Counted from the stretch's first letter, positions 8,312 to 17,911 are shown. The stretch: 64,000 nt of DNA from Gp6-AA40 sp036407095 (GCA_036407095.1 DASWZV010000065.1:1-64000); one strand, 5' to 3'. Notes: a model not told the origin generated them from the sequence alone. A program made the numbers and translations.

Positions 8312-9043
8312 ATGACCGAACACGCCGACTACGGCTACGACGCGCCCTACGCCCTCGTCATCTTTGCCATCATCGGCGTCGCCAGCGCTCTCGGAGCGAT
8401 CGTCGCATGGCGCGGGGGCGATCGTCATCTCACGGCGTTGATGTCCTTCTATGGGGTGTTTTTTCTGGGAAATGCGGTCAGCTTCCACTATGCGACGCGG
8501 CGCGGGAAGTTCGTCGTGTGGAACCGCATCCTCGACGGGCTGCGGCTGCGCGGCGACGAATGCGTGCTCGACATGGGCTGCGGTCGCGGCGCCGTGCTCG
8601 TCGCCATTGCCAAGCGCCTGACCTCGGGCCGTGCGACCGGCATCGATCTCTGGAGCACGCGCGATCAGTCGGGCAACGCCAGCGACGTGACGCGACGCAA
8701 CGCCACGATCGAAGGCGTCATCGATCGCGTCGCGATCGAAACCGGCGACATGCGTGCGCTGCCCTTCGCCGACGGCTCCTTCGATCTCGTCGTCTCGAGT
8801 CTGGCGATTCACAACATTCGGACAAATACCGACCGCGCCAAGGCAGTCTCGGAAGCGTGGCGCGTGCTGAAGCCTGGCGGCCGCCTCGTGATCGCGGACA
8901 TCCGCGCCACGGCGCTTTACGCACGGACGATCGAGGCGCTCGGCGCAACCACGACGAGGCGACGCCTCGGATGGCGCTTCTGGTACGGCAACCCGATCGC
9001 GGCGACCAGCCTGGTCACCGCGTCGAAGCCGCGCAGTTTCTAA
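8312..9043 (+). CDS. Membrane-anchored SAM-dependent methyltransferase, class I
   Basis: A 243-residue protein starting at the ATG at 8312. Residues about 12-30 and 40-58 are two hydrophobic segments (YALVIFAIIGVASALGAIVA, LMSFYGVFFLGNAVSFHY), so the enzyme sits on the inner membrane. Then come the SAM-binding motif I VLDMGCGRGAVLVAIAKRL, the acidic residue in TGIDLW, motif IV DGSFDLVVSSLAIHNI and VLKPGGRLVIAD. The layout resembles small acidobacterial ubiquinone/menaquinone-type methyltransferases, but the substrate is unknown. Confidence 0.88.
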   Translation: MTEHADYGYDAPYALVIFAIIGVASALGAIVAWRGGDRHLTALMSFYGVFFLGNAVSFHYATRRGKFVVWNRILDGLRLRGDECVLDMGCGRGAVLVAIAKRLTSGRATGIDLWSTRDQSGNASDVTRRNATIEGVIDRVAIETGDMRALPFADGSFDLVVSSLAIHNIRTNTDRAKAVSEAWRVLKPGGRLVIADIRATALYARTIEALGATTTRRRLGWRFWYGNPIAATSLVTASKPRSF

Positions 9044-9101
9044 GAGGAACTACCCGAGGGCCCAGGACTCGACGCTGACGCGCGTGATCTCGAGAGCACG
9101 A

Positions 9102-9449
9102 TCAGGAATGGCGCACGTCAGCCAACCCCTTCAGGCAGTCGCAGATGTGTGGATCCAGTTGCGTGAAGCGGACCGCGAATCCGATGCCCGGCGTCGCATC
9201 GATGACGGTTCCTTGAAGGAGAAGCGTTTCGGTAGACACACTGACCGTGAGGTCGCTGATCTCGGTGCCTTCTGCTGGTACCGAGAACCGGCTCTCGATA
9301 TAGCACCCAAAGGCGTTGAGACTGCTGATGCGGGCGTGTTCTTCTCCCCATGCACTCGACCAGGTGCAGTCGAAATACCGTACGATTCGTGGTTGCCGCC
9401 GACGGTCCCGATTCCCCAAACCCAAGGCTCCGCCCAATCGTAGAAGCAT
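9102..9449 (-). CDS. PilZ-domain protein, possible c-di-GMP receptor
   Basis: A 115-residue single-domain protein. The ATG at 9449 is chosen because AGGAG sits 7 bases upstream; a longer frame reaches 9500. The N-terminal RRRQPRIVRYF matches the RxxxR part of PilZ and the SSLNAFGCYIES section corresponds to the D/NxSxxG turn, although Ser in that turn is replaced by Ala. A beta-barrel follows, ending GTVIDATPGIGFAVRFTQL. Because the second motif is imperfect, c-di-GMP binding is likely but not certain. It neighbours polysaccharide genes, a usual target of PilZ control. Confidence 0.72.
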   Translation of the reverse strand: MLLRLGGALGLGNRDRRRQPRIVRYFDCTWSSAWGEEHARISSLNAFGCYIESRFSVPAEGTEISDLTVSVSTETLLLQGTVIDATPGIGFAVRFTQLDPHICDCLKGLADVRHS

Positions 9450-9621
9450 TGCTTCTCTCCTGGCGGGGGCCGTCGCGACACCTGGCAAGATCGACGCCAA
9501 CGCTGGTTGGCGAGAACCGCTCGATTCCGTTCAGCCCGTCCTGAATCGAGAACGAAGTCAACCCCAAGTTTCGACTCGGGGTCTCACGATTGTAAGGACG
9601 CCTGAAGTGCGGTCGGTCGGT

Positions 9622-11874
9622 TCACGTTGACGGTGCTACTGGTCCGAGACCCAACGCGTGATAGTGAACCACGCGGGATTGCGTTTCGGGATCGAGAATC
9701 CTCCAACAGTCGATCACCGTCCGTCGAACGCCGTGAGATCGAAGGACCTCGGGATCCATGCGCGTGAACTCGTCATCGGGAAGCGCGAGAACGATCGTGT
9801 CCGAGCGACGGATGCAGTCCTCGAACGAGTCCGCAGCCGTGAAGCGATTGCCCCAGTCCCGCGGGTGGCCTTTTGATCGCGGATCGTACACAAGAACCGA
9901 ATACCCGGCTGCTTCGAGATGCTGCGCGATCAGCAGTCCAGGTGACCCGTCGGACGCGACGGTATCGGGCTTGAAGGAAAGCCCACAGATCCCGACGGTG
10001 CGGTCCTTGGGCGTCGTGCGTTGAATGAGCTGGAAGAGACGGCCCATCACTTCCTTGTTCACGCCGTCGGTGGCGTCCGCCAGTGCGTGTGATGCGCCGA
10101 GCTCCCTGGCCACTGCCGCGAACGCGGGGACGTCGCTGGGGAAACACGGCCCCCCATAGCTCAATCCCGCCGTCAGATACCCACGACCCACACGGCGATC
10201 CGACTGCAGAACAGACGTCACCACGTCGACATCGGCGCCTGGCAGTTGCTCGCACATCTGGGCGAGGAGGTTCGCGAAGCTGATCTTGGTCGAGACGTAC
10301 GTGTTGAGGGCGAGCTTGGCAAGTTCGGCGTTGACGAAGTTCGTGCGCAAGAAACGCGACCGCTCGTCCCGCATGGGCGCGACAATGCGTTCGAGCCTCA
10401 TCCCTGCGAGAGGGTCCGATTCGCCGATGAGCATGACGTCTGGTGAGAGAAACCCCTCGACGGTCTTGCCGAGCGCCACGAACGCAGGCCAGTAGCACAG
10501 ACCGAAGTCGAGCCCCGCTCTCCTGCCGCTGGCTCGTTCGAGCGCCGTGCGCAAAATGCCGTCGGTCCATCCTGGCAACACGGTGCTGACGATGACAACG
10601 AGGTGATAGCGCTTGGTGTGCGCCAGCACGCGTCCGATGGTCTCGCACGCGGACAGAAGATGCTCGGAGGTGAAGCCGCCCGCGTCTGCCTGCTGCGTCG
10701 GGAGTACCAGAAAGGTGGCGTCAGCAAGGAAGACCGCTTTTTCCGTGTCCATCTGCAGGGTCAGCTGGCGCTTGGATCGGACGAGGAGCTCTCCCACGAA
10801 CTTCTCATCGAACGGTGATCGACCCGATTGAATGGTCGCCAGTCGTCCAGGATCGGCATCCACGCCGATCACCGTGGAGCCCTTGTGAGCCAGGCAGACG
10901 GCAAGTGGAAAGCCGATCTTGCCGAGGCCGATGACGGCGACCCGGTGCTTCTTGAAGGGGCTTCCGGATTTCAGCAACCTGCGAAAACCGTGAGAGGCTC
11001 TCACGAATCGTCTGGTTCCGCGCTCGCCGAGCGTCGTCGAGATGTCCTGCTCGAACCGCTTGAGCCGTCGACCGACTGTGTCGGCCGCCTTCCGGATGCG
11101 CCAGCGAAGGCGAACCGCGTCGATGGCACGTGCGACCCCTGTCGTCGTGAGCTTGTAGGTGGCATCGCGCAGGTCGGAACACTGATCGCCAGCCAGCGCG
11201 ATGTTGCGAGCTGTTTCAGGTCCCCGCTTGTGTCCGAGGAATCCCACCCGGCCGTAGTCGTGATTCTGGTGGATGGCCGTCACGACCTCGGTTGCATCGA
11301 TATACAGGCCGCGCCCCGATCGCGCTCGATGCTGCAGCCATCGATCCCAACGGCGGCGGCCGATCGCAAACGGCGGAATCTCGCCGAAGAGCCCTCGGGT
11401 GAACAGAAAGTAGTCGACGCAAAGCGGGTCGTCCAGATGGCCACGCTCGATGGCCTCTCGCCGTAGCGCGTCGTCCCATCCCGGCTGAAACGCCAGCTCC
11501 TCGCTGACATCCAGCCGCCATCGTCTTCCGCACATCAGGAACGGCTTGTGCAGATCTCGAACACGCCGCGCGGCCTCGATGAAATCCTTCGTCAGGATGA
11601 TGTCCGCGTTGATGTAGCAGAGCAGATCGTGTCTCGCGCGAGTGTGCGCATGCGCGAACAGAGAGTCGAGGAGCGCGCTGCCGTATTCGTTCCGGGAAAT
11701 CTCCGGAACGTGGATCAGATCGAGCTCGCGGGCAACGTCGGCGGCCCCGGCCTCGTCGCCCATTAGAATGACTTCGCCATCAGGATCGAGCCGCGTCCAG
11801 CTCTGCAGCGCATTCCGTTGAATGACACCGGTGTGGCCAGAAAACCTCTTGGGTGTGGTGAAAAAGCTAATCAT
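9622..11874 (-). CDS. Fusion: glycosyltransferase-like domain + UDP-glucose/GDP-mannose dehydrogenase family
   Basis: A 750-residue two-domain protein. Residues 1-250 look like a GT-A nucleotide-sugar transferase fold, with a metal-site candidate in LLCYINADIILTKDF (about 85-98). From 310 a complete UDP-sugar dehydrogenase follows: Rossmann RVAVIGLGKIGFPLAVCLA, the central helix with Lys520 and Asn524 (NAELAKLALNTY), and the catalytic Cys577 in YGGPCFPSD. The usual Lys before the catalytic Asp in GGSCFPKD is Ser580 here, which may alter activity. The C-terminal UDP-binding domain has CGLSFKPDTVASDGSPG. Such enzymes oxidise UDP-sugars to UDP-uronic acids for capsule or exopolysaccharide. Divergent from another polysaccharide fusion gene. 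Confidence 0.85.
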   Translation of the reverse strand: MISFFTTPKRFSGHTGVIQRNALQSWTRLDPDGEVILMGDEAGAADVARELDLIHVPEISRNEYGSALLDSLFAHAHTRARHDLLCYINADIILTKDFIEAARRVRDLHKPFLMCGRRWRLDVSEELAFQPGWDDALRREAIERGHLDDPLCVDYFLFTRGLFGEIPPFAIGRRRWDRWLQHRARSGRGLYIDATEVVTAIHQNHDYGRVGFLGHKRGPETARNIALAGDQCSDLRDATYKLTTTGVARAIDAVRLRWRIRKAADTVGRRLKRFEQDISTTLGERGTRRFVRASHGFRRLLKSGSPFKKHRVAVIGLGKIGFPLAVCLAHKGSTVIGVDADPGRLATIQSGRSPFDEKFVGELLVRSKRQLTLQMDTEKAVFLADATFLVLPTQQADAGGFTSEHLLSACETIGRVLAHTKRYHLVVIVSTVLPGWTDGILRTALERASGRRAGLDFGLCYWPAFVALGKTVEGFLSPDVMLIGESDPLAGMRLERIVAPMRDERSRFLRTNFVNAELAKLALNTYVSTKISFANLLAQMCEQLPGADVDVVTSVLQSDRRVGRGYLTAGLSYGGPCFPSDVPAFAAVARELGASHALADATDGVNKEVMGRLFQLIQRTTPKDRTVGICGLSFKPDTVASDGSPGLLIAQHLEAAGYSVLVYDPRSKGHPRDWGNRFTAADSFEDCIRRSDTIVLALPDDEFTRMDPEVLRSHGVRRTVIDCWRILDPETQSRVVHYHALGLGPVAPST

Positions 11875-11912
11875 CGACGCCTGCGCAACGGCATTTTAGT
11901 GAACCGTTTCTC

Positions 11913-14645
11913 ATGAGAATTCTGTTTTCGATGCGCCACGTGGGGCTCGTTCGAAACTTCGAGAACGTATTGTGCCGCCTCGCCGAGCGCGGGCACGAGG
12001 TGCAAATCGCATGCGAGGGCGACGGGCCGTTCGATCACGATTTCGTCCGGGAGCTCCGCGCCCGTTATCGTTCGCTGGCATTTGTTGGCAGCCGGCGCGG
12101 GACTTCTGTCTGGAGGGAGCTGGCGCAGCGGATGCGAGCAGGACTCGATTACCTCTGCTATCTACATCCCGTTTACCGGCATGCGCCCAAACTTCGTGGA
12201 CGCGTGGAGGAGCGAGCTCCATCTTTCGTCGTGCGATTGAGTCGACTTCCTCTTCTGCGCAGCCGGCTCGGGCTTCGCGCGCTCACCGCAACGCTCTCCG
12301 CAGCGGAACGGGCGATTCCGCCGAACCGGGAGGTGAAGCGGCTCATTGCTCAGAGCCAGCCGGATGTCGTCATGGTGACGCCGCTCTCGTGGTTCGCGTC
12401 CCCCCAGGTGGATTACGTGCGGAGCGCGAACGCTCTAGGCATCAGGACTGCGCTCTGCGCGGGAAGCTGGGACAGCCTCACCACGAAAGGATCGATCTAC
12501 GAGCTGCCCGACCTGGTCACTGTGTGGAACCAGACGCAGAAAGACGATGCGATCGTTCTGCATGACGTCCCGGCGGAACGAGTCGCCGTCACAGGGGCCC
12601 ATACCTACGATCACTGGTTCGAGTGGCGCGCACGTCCACGAGAGGAGTTCTGCAACCGTATCGGGCTGGCAGCCGATAAGCCGTTTCTGCTCTACGTCTG
12701 TTCCTCGCGTTTCGTCGCTCCGGACGAAGCGGCATTCGTCTCGAGATGGATCGACGACGTGCACGCAGCGAATCACCCCCGGCTTCGCGACGCCGGGGTG
12801 CTCATCCGTCCGCATCCCGAGAACGTTCAAGCCTGGGGCCCCGTCACCCGTTCCCGTCACGACAATGTGGTGGTGTGGCCGCGAGCGGGGACGACACCGC
12901 TCACACGCGAAGCGAAAGCCGATTACTACGATTCCCTCTATCACAGCGCGGCAGTGATCGGACTGAACACGAGTGCGTTCATCGAGGCAGCGATTGTTGG
13001 ACGGCCGGTTTACACGATGCTCGCACCGGAGTTCGCCGACGTCCAGGAAGGCACGCTCCACTTCCAGTATCTGGTCAAGGCCAACGGCGGGATCCTCCAG
13101 GTATCAGATGACGTGGCGACGCATCTGGAGCAGCTGGAGTCGGCCTGCTCGAAGGCCAGCGAGAGCCCATCGCGGGATGATCAATTCGTCGAAGCGTTTG
13201 TGCGCCCGCAGGGCTGCGAAGTGCCGTCGGCACTGCGACTTGTCGAGGCGATTGAACGCGTGGCACGAGACACCAGGAAGCGCGCAGCCAGGACACCGCT
13301 GTGGATTCATGCATGGCGTGCGGTACTGTTCCCTCTTGCCGTGCGAAGTGAGTTGGCGTTCTTGATCGCCAAGCAACGATCGAAGGGGACGGACGCCGCG
13401 CGGACCGGGGCTGCCTTCCTCCGGCTCCTGCTTCACCCCAAAGCGGGACTCATGCGCCTGTCCTGGCTTCGCGCCGCTGCGGCGCGGCTCATGGACGCTG
13501 CCTTCCGGATCGATGCGTGTCGGAACTTCACCGTGCGCCACATCGTGCCTCGCGTGTCGGACCAGAAGGAAACAACCACGCCCGGAAAGGCGAAGCACGA
13601 GGCTCGCTATTCGGCAGCAGAATCACATGCCCTGCAACTCGCCGAGCGAGCGCGTGCACGCGTGACCGAATCCGACAAGCCGATCCTGGTCGGACCGTGG
13701 TTGGGCGAGGTCGGGTTCGAAGTGCTCTACTGGATTCCATTTCTCCGCTGGGTCACGGAATCTTCCGGTGTCGACCCGAGTCGCCTGATTGCACTGTCGC
13801 GCGGAGGAACCGCGGCTTGGTATCGAAATATCTGCGGCAGCTACCAGGAGGTCTTCGATCTCTTTCCTGCTGACCAGTCGTACGAGCGGAGCCTGAGACA
13901 GACACGCGGGCACCTGAAACAGGAGGAGGTTGGAGAGTTCGACAGAGACATCCTCGAACAGGTCCGGCGCTCGCTTGGGATAGGAGAATACGAAACGCTG
14001 CATCCCTCGTTGATGTACGAGCTCTTCTTCCCGTTCTGGCGAAACCAGGCGTCGATCCGGCTGGTGGAGATGTTGAGTGCCTACCGCATATTTCCTCCTG
14101 TCGAAACAACCGACGTGGATGGCCGGTTGCCGGAGGATTACGTCGCCGTCAAGCTGTATGACAATGCTTCCTTCCCCAACATCCGCGCCAACCGAGAGAT
14201 CGCGAACCACATCGTCGACAGACTCACCGAGGACACCGACGTGATCCTGCTGGATACGTCGCTGTGTCTGGACGATCATCGCCCGTTCCCGATCGCCGAT
14301 CGAGAAAGGCTGATGAGGATCGATCAATTGGTCAGTCCCGCGAACAACCTGGCGATTCAGACGCAAATCATCAGTCGAGCCAGAGCGTTCGTAGGCACCT
14401 TCGGCGGGTTTTCGTTCCTCCCGGCCTGCTGCGGCGTCGACTCGGTGGCCCTCTACTCCGACCCGACACAGTTTCGCGCCCATCATCTCGACGTGGCGCG
14501 ACGCGTGTTCAGCAGGTTGAACGGTGGCGCGTTCGTGCCGCTGAACACGGCCCACATCGAGCTGTTGCAGGACGTGTTCAGTCGGGAGCGACCGCCTGCC
14601 GCGGGATTGACGCGAACGTCAGCACCCCCGATTCTCGACGTCTGA
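11913..14645 (+). CDS. Two-domain glycosyltransferase-like protein for surface polysaccharide
   Basis: A 910-residue protein. Residues 1-450 read as a GT-B-type or CDP-glycerol-transferase-like half: MRILFSMRHVGLVRNFENV at the start, FLLYVCSSRFVAPDEAAF in the middle, GVLIRPHPENVQ and VIGLNTSAFIEAAIVGRPVY near 320-365, the typical nucleotide-sugar site of this class. Residues 460-570 are a basic linker. Residues 580-890 form a second domain beginning PILVGPWLGEVGFEVLYWIP and ending with FVGTFGGFSFLPACCGV, a Rossmann-like segment seen in GT61-type or fucosyltransferase-like proteins; I cannot name it. Only 38 bp separate its start from the divergent fusion gene. Confidence 0.72.
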   Translation: MRILFSMRHVGLVRNFENVLCRLAERGHEVQIACEGDGPFDHDFVRELRARYRSLAFVGSRRGTSVWRELAQRMRAGLDYLCYLHPVYRHAPKLRGRVEERAPSFVVRLSRLPLLRSRLGLRALTATLSAAERAIPPNREVKRLIAQSQPDVVMVTPLSWFASPQVDYVRSANALGIRTALCAGSWDSLTTKGSIYELPDLVTVWNQTQKDDAIVLHDVPAERVAVTGAHTYDHWFEWRARPREEFCNRIGLAADKPFLLYVCSSRFVAPDEAAFVSRWIDDVHAANHPRLRDAGVLIRPHPENVQAWGPVTRSRHDNVVVWPRAGTTPLTREAKADYYDSLYHSAAVIGLNTSAFIEAAIVGRPVYTMLAPEFADVQEGTLHFQYLVKANGGILQVSDDVATHLEQLESACSKASESPSRDDQFVEAFVRPQGCEVPSALRLVEAIERVARDTRKRAARTPLWIHAWRAVLFPLAVRSELAFLIAKQRSKGTDAARTGAAFLRLLLHPKAGLMRLSWLRAAAARLMDAAFRIDACRNFTVRHIVPRVSDQKETTTPGKAKHEARYSAAESHALQLAERARARVTESDKPILVGPWLGEVGFEVLYWIPFLRWVTESSGVDPSRLIALSRGGTAAWYRNICGSYQEVFDLFPADQSYERSLRQTRGHLKQEEVGEFDRDILEQVRRSLGIGEYETLHPSLMYELFFPFWRNQASIRLVEMLSAYRIFPPVETTDVDGRLPEDYVAVKLYDNASFPNIRANREIANHIVDRLTEDTDVILLDTSLCLDDHRPFPIADRERLMRIDQLVSPANNLAIQTQIISRARAFVGTFGGFSFLPACCGVDSVALYSDPTQFRAHHLDVARRVFSRLNGGAFVPLNTAHIELLQDVFSRERPPAAGLTRTSAPPILDV

Positions 14646-14683
14646 TACCTGAGGTGCGCGCCGAGCGTCGTGCGTGCGCAGCT

Positions 14684-15985
14684 TTACTTGTCGGTCACGC
14701 GGATGTCGACGCGCCGGTTGCGCTGCCGACCTTCCGGCGTGCCGTTGTCTGCAATCGGGTTCGCGCTTCCGAAACCCTCCGCGGACAGGCGCGGCGGATC
14801 GATGCCCAGGCTGGTAATCTGGTTCATCGCCGCAGTCGCGCGATCCTGAGAAAGCTTCACATTACGTGAGTCGTCCCCGGTGTTGTCTGTGTAGCCGCCG
14901 ATCGTCAGCTTCACATTGGGATACGCCTTCATGATGTTGGCGATATTCTGCAGTTGCTCCGATGATTTCGGCAGCAGCGTGGCCGAATCGGGCTCGAATT
15001 CGACCCGGTCGAAACTGAACCAGGTCTCCTTGGTTGGAGACTGGTTAGGGTCTTCGATGTACTCGACCAGCTTCCGCTCGATGCCCTCCGCTGGGACGCG
15101 AAGCGTGACGTTGTTCGGCAGGGTTTTCTCGATGAAGGCGCCGAGGCCTGCCGCGCCTCCTGGCGGAATGACTCGGGGAACGTCGGGAGCGGGCCGCGTG
15201 ACGTCCCGGCCTGGGGCCGCCGGGACCGGCCGTGTCTCGACCGCGGCCTGGCGGGGCGCCTCGGTCCGGCGCGACAGCAGGAACAACAGGAGCGGAACCA
15301 GGACCAGCAGCGGCAGGACCCACAGCCACGACCTGCGGCGCGCCGGCTCCTGATACGTGCCGGCAACTGCCGCCGGACGCCTCGACTCGGATTCGTACGC
15401 CCGGACGTAACGCCCACCTTCATGTTCAGATGTTGTTACCTGCCGTGCGGCGGGTTCACCGAGAACACCACTGAGGCCTGATGGAGCATCCTGCAGGAAC
15501 TGACGTTGGTCCCCCAGAAGGCTCATCAGACTCGACGCATTGCCGCCCGAGTTCAGGACCATCTTGCCAATCTGTCCGAGCACCAGCGGCAGCGCGAGAC
15601 CGAGTAATGACGAAGAAGATGACCGATTGATGCCTGAGAGGGACGATACCCAATCCGTGATTCCGCCGACGCGCCCGCCCAAGAGTGAGTCCAGGAGGCC
15701 CCGTCCCGTACCGATCAGACTGTTGACACCGCCAGGTGCGCGGACCGCGCTCGCGATGTCGGCGGCCGGCCCGGTGTCAAGCCGGTTTCCCTTTATTACG
15801 TTGAGAAGTGAATTCGCTTGATCGCTGCTCGTGGTGTTGTTGGCCAAACCACCGATCAGCGCCGGGAGCACGCCGCCAAGTGCCGTCTGCGTCCGATCGG
15901 GCGTCTCGCCGATGGCCGAGGCGACGCTGCTCAGCGTGTCGCCCCGGAATTCATTCATCATCTGGGCGATCAGATTGGTAGCCAT
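14684..15985 (-). CDS. DUF937 + transmembrane + OmpA-family protein
   Basis: A 433-residue envelope protein. Residues 1-180 match DUF937 (YidB-like): MATNLIAQMMNEFRGDTLSS, repeated GGVLPALIGGLANN-type Gly/Leu helices. A transmembrane helix lies at about 219-240 (WLWVLPLLVLVPLLLFLLS), then a Pro/Ala-rich linker, and an OmpA C-terminal domain at 320-433 with VEFEPDSATLLPKSSEQL, GGYTDNTGDDSRNVKLSQDR and a C-terminal GRQRNRRVDIRVTDK. The OmpA part would bind peptidoglycan in the periplasm, tethering the cytoplasmic DUF937 part. The combination is known in Proteobacteria and Acidobacteria; cellular role is unclear. Confidence 0.9.
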   Translation of the reverse strand: MATNLIAQMMNEFRGDTLSSVASAIGETPDRTQTALGGVLPALIGGLANNTTSSDQANSLLNVIKGNRLDTGPAADIASAVRAPGGVNSLIGTGRGLLDSLLGGRVGGITDWVSSLSGINRSSSSSLLGLALPLVLGQIGKMVLNSGGNASSLMSLLGDQRQFLQDAPSGLSGVLGEPAARQVTTSEHEGGRYVRAYESESRRPAAVAGTYQEPARRRSWLWVLPLLVLVPLLLFLLSRRTEAPRQAAVETRPVPAAPGRDVTRPAPDVPRVIPPGGAAGLGAFIEKTLPNNVTLRVPAEGIERKLVEYIEDPNQSPTKETWFSFDRVEFEPDSATLLPKSSEQLQNIANIMKAYPNVKLTIGGYTDNTGDDSRNVKLSQDRATAAMNQITSLGIDPPRLSAEGFGSANPIADNGTPEGRQRNRRVDIRVTDK

Positions 15986-16242
15986 CGCGTTTCACCTCCT
16001 GCTGCAAACGCTCGCAGCTATCGGTGCACGTTCGATGCCTTCGCCCAGGCGCAGCTAGCGTCCAAAGCGGATCGTCGAAATGACGATCGTTCGGCGGACG
16101 CGGACTGCGGAGCCGGGTGTCGAGCCGCGGAATGCCGCGGGCACCGCCCTTTTCGGCGGCAACGAAACTGGGCCACGCCTGTAATCGGTCCGCAGGCACG
16201 GGACGTGCTACTCCGCGACAGGCCATCCCGAAAGGGTGCGCG

Positions 16243-16659
16243 ATGGACCTCTACAGAATTGTGTCTCCAGAATCGGCTCCGCCATCACAAGTGCTCTTCG
16301 TCGACGACGATCCTGACTTGCGGAACGCCGTACGAATGATGCTCCACCTGGCGGGGTATGAAGTCAGGTGCGCCGAGAACGGCAAGGCAGCGCTCGAGGC
16401 TGTTGCCGAAAAGATGCCTGCGGTCGTTCTGCTCGACATGCTGATGCCGGTCATGAATGGGTGGGAATGTGCGTCGGAGTTGCGCGCGCGCTTCGGGCGG
16501 AACGTGCCGATCGTCGTCGTCACCGCCGCGGAACACGCGCAGGTTCGTGCCGCGCAGATCGGCGGTATCGCCGACGTGCTACAAAAGCCGTTCGACATGG
16601 ACGACCTGCTACGCGTCGTGGCGCGCTACGTACCGGGGAAGGCGTCGGTGGAACGCTGA
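16243..16659 (+). CDS. Stand-alone CheY-like response regulator
   Basis: A 138-residue receiver-only response regulator. The start at 16243 is supported by AAAGGGTG a few bases upstream. The acidic pair is in VLFVDDDPDLRNAVRMML, the phospho-acceptor Asp in VVLLDMLMPVMNGWE, the switch Thr in IVVVTAAEH and the conserved Lys in VLQKPFDMDDLL. There is no output domain, so it should work by protein contact or phosphotransfer. Its last 34 bases overlap the 3' end of the convergent MFS gene. No kinase is adjacent. Confidence 0.9.
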   Translation: MDLYRIVSPESAPPSQVLFVDDDPDLRNAVRMMLHLAGYEVRCAENGKAALEAVAEKMPAVVLLDMLMPVMNGWECASELRARFGRNVPIVVVTAAEHAQVRAAQIGGIADVLQKPFDMDDLLRVVARYVPGKASVER

Positions 16660-17903
16660 TCAGCGGTGACAACGTGCGTCTCGACGGACCGCACGCTGCT
16701 GCTGACGCGGAGTGCCGTGAGCAGTGCAGCCGCCTGCAACACCGCGATCGCGACGAGGGGCTGACGAAAACGACCGGCGTCGAGAACAGGCCCGAACACG
16801 AGCGGTGACAGCGCTTGCCCGGTGTCCAGACCGGAATAGACGAACCCGTACACGCGGCCGAACGAGCTGCGGCCGAAACGACTCGTGGCCGCACGACGCA
16901 CCAGCAGATCGCGGCCTGGCCCGGCGAACCCGACGCCGAATCCGATACTGAGCATGAGCGGCCATAACGCGACTCGTGGCATCCCGCCCGACGCAAGCAC
17001 GGCGGCCATGATCGCGGCGAATCCAAGTGCCGGCGCCACCATCCGATCGGCACGGTCCCTCAGAAAGCCGGCGGCCAGCATCCCGGTGCCGCTGCCCACG
17101 AGATATGCCGTCAGCCCGCTGCTTGCGACGACGAGCGACACGCCGTAGACGTGGCTCAGAATCGCCGGAGCGTAGTTCTGCAGGATGCCGAACGCCATCG
17201 TCGTCAAAAGGAAAAAAGCGAACGACAGCCACACCGCCCCAGAGGCGAGAAAGGCGAACTGTCCGGCACGGTCGTGGACGTCGTCGCTCGCGACGCGCGA
17301 CGTCATCAGGTCAGTCACGTCTGTGAGCGCGCGACGACGCAGAAACAACGTGGTGAAAACCGCCGCACCAATCGCAGCGGCACCGAATCCTGCGGCGTGC
17401 CAACCGAGCATCGTGGTGACGCCGGCCATGAAGAGTGGCGCGATCGCCCATCCCACGTTGCCAGAGACACCGTGAATCGAAAATGCGTGTCCCAATCGCG
17501 GCTGACTCACCCGCTGATTCAGGAGTGTGAAATCCGAAGGGTGGAAGATGCTGTTGCCGAGGCCGGCGCACGTCGCACTCAGCATCAACCAGTGATAGCT
17601 GGTTGCCATCGCCAGCACCACCCCGGAGAGTGCGAGCATCCCGACGCCGAAGCAGAGGACCCGCCAGCCACCAACGCGATCGACGACGAACCCCGCGAGC
17701 GCCTGTCCGATGCCGCTGATGACGAAGAAGGTCGTCGTGAGCAGGCCGACATCGGTGTAGCTGAGAGAGAAATCCTTCATCAGCCACGGGAACAGCGGCG
17801 GCAACATCAGATGGAAGAAATGCGATGTGCCGTGCGCGAGCCCGACGAGTGCGATCACCTCGCGGTCACGGGGCGCGTCACGATATCCGGCTGAAGCTGA
17901 CAT
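16626..17903 (-). CDS. MFS transporter, fosmidomycin-resistance-like
   Basis: A 425-residue inner-membrane transporter with about 12 helices. The N-terminal section LVGLAHGTSHFFHLMLPPLF resembles the Fsr/fosmidomycin-resistance group, and the loop motif between helices 2 and 3 (AGFVVDRVGGWRVL) is the MFS motif A variant. It would export or import a small molecule with proton coupling; substrate is unknown. The gene lies 54 bp downstream of the arylmalonate-decarboxylase-like gene on the same strand, with a strong hairpin in between. Confidence 0.88.
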   Translation of the reverse strand: MSASAGYRDAPRDREVIALVGLAHGTSHFFHLMLPPLFPWLMKDFSLSYTDVGLLTTTFFVISGIGQALAGFVVDRVGGWRVLCFGVGMLALSGVVLAMATSYHWLMLSATCAGLGNSIFHPSDFTLLNQRVSQPRLGHAFSIHGVSGNVGWAIAPLFMAGVTTMLGWHAAGFGAAAIGAAVFTTLFLRRRALTDVTDLMTSRVASDDVHDRAGQFAFLASGAVWLSFAFFLLTTMAFGILQNYAPAILSHVYGVSLVVASSGLTAYLVGSGTGMLAAGFLRDRADRMVAPALGFAAIMAAVLASGGMPRVALWPLMLSIGFGVGFAGPGRDLLVRRAATSRFGRSSFGRVYGFVYSGLDTGQALSPLVFGPVLDAGRFRQPLVAIAVLQAAALLTALRVSSSVRSVETHVVTADQRSTDAFPGT

Positions 17904-17911
17904 ACAAGCTA

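Noticed and set aside
7615..9078. 487-codon plus-strand frame over the aminotransferase and methyltransferase genes
   Set aside because: It crosses two real genes on different strands and consists mostly of Arg/His-rich sequence.
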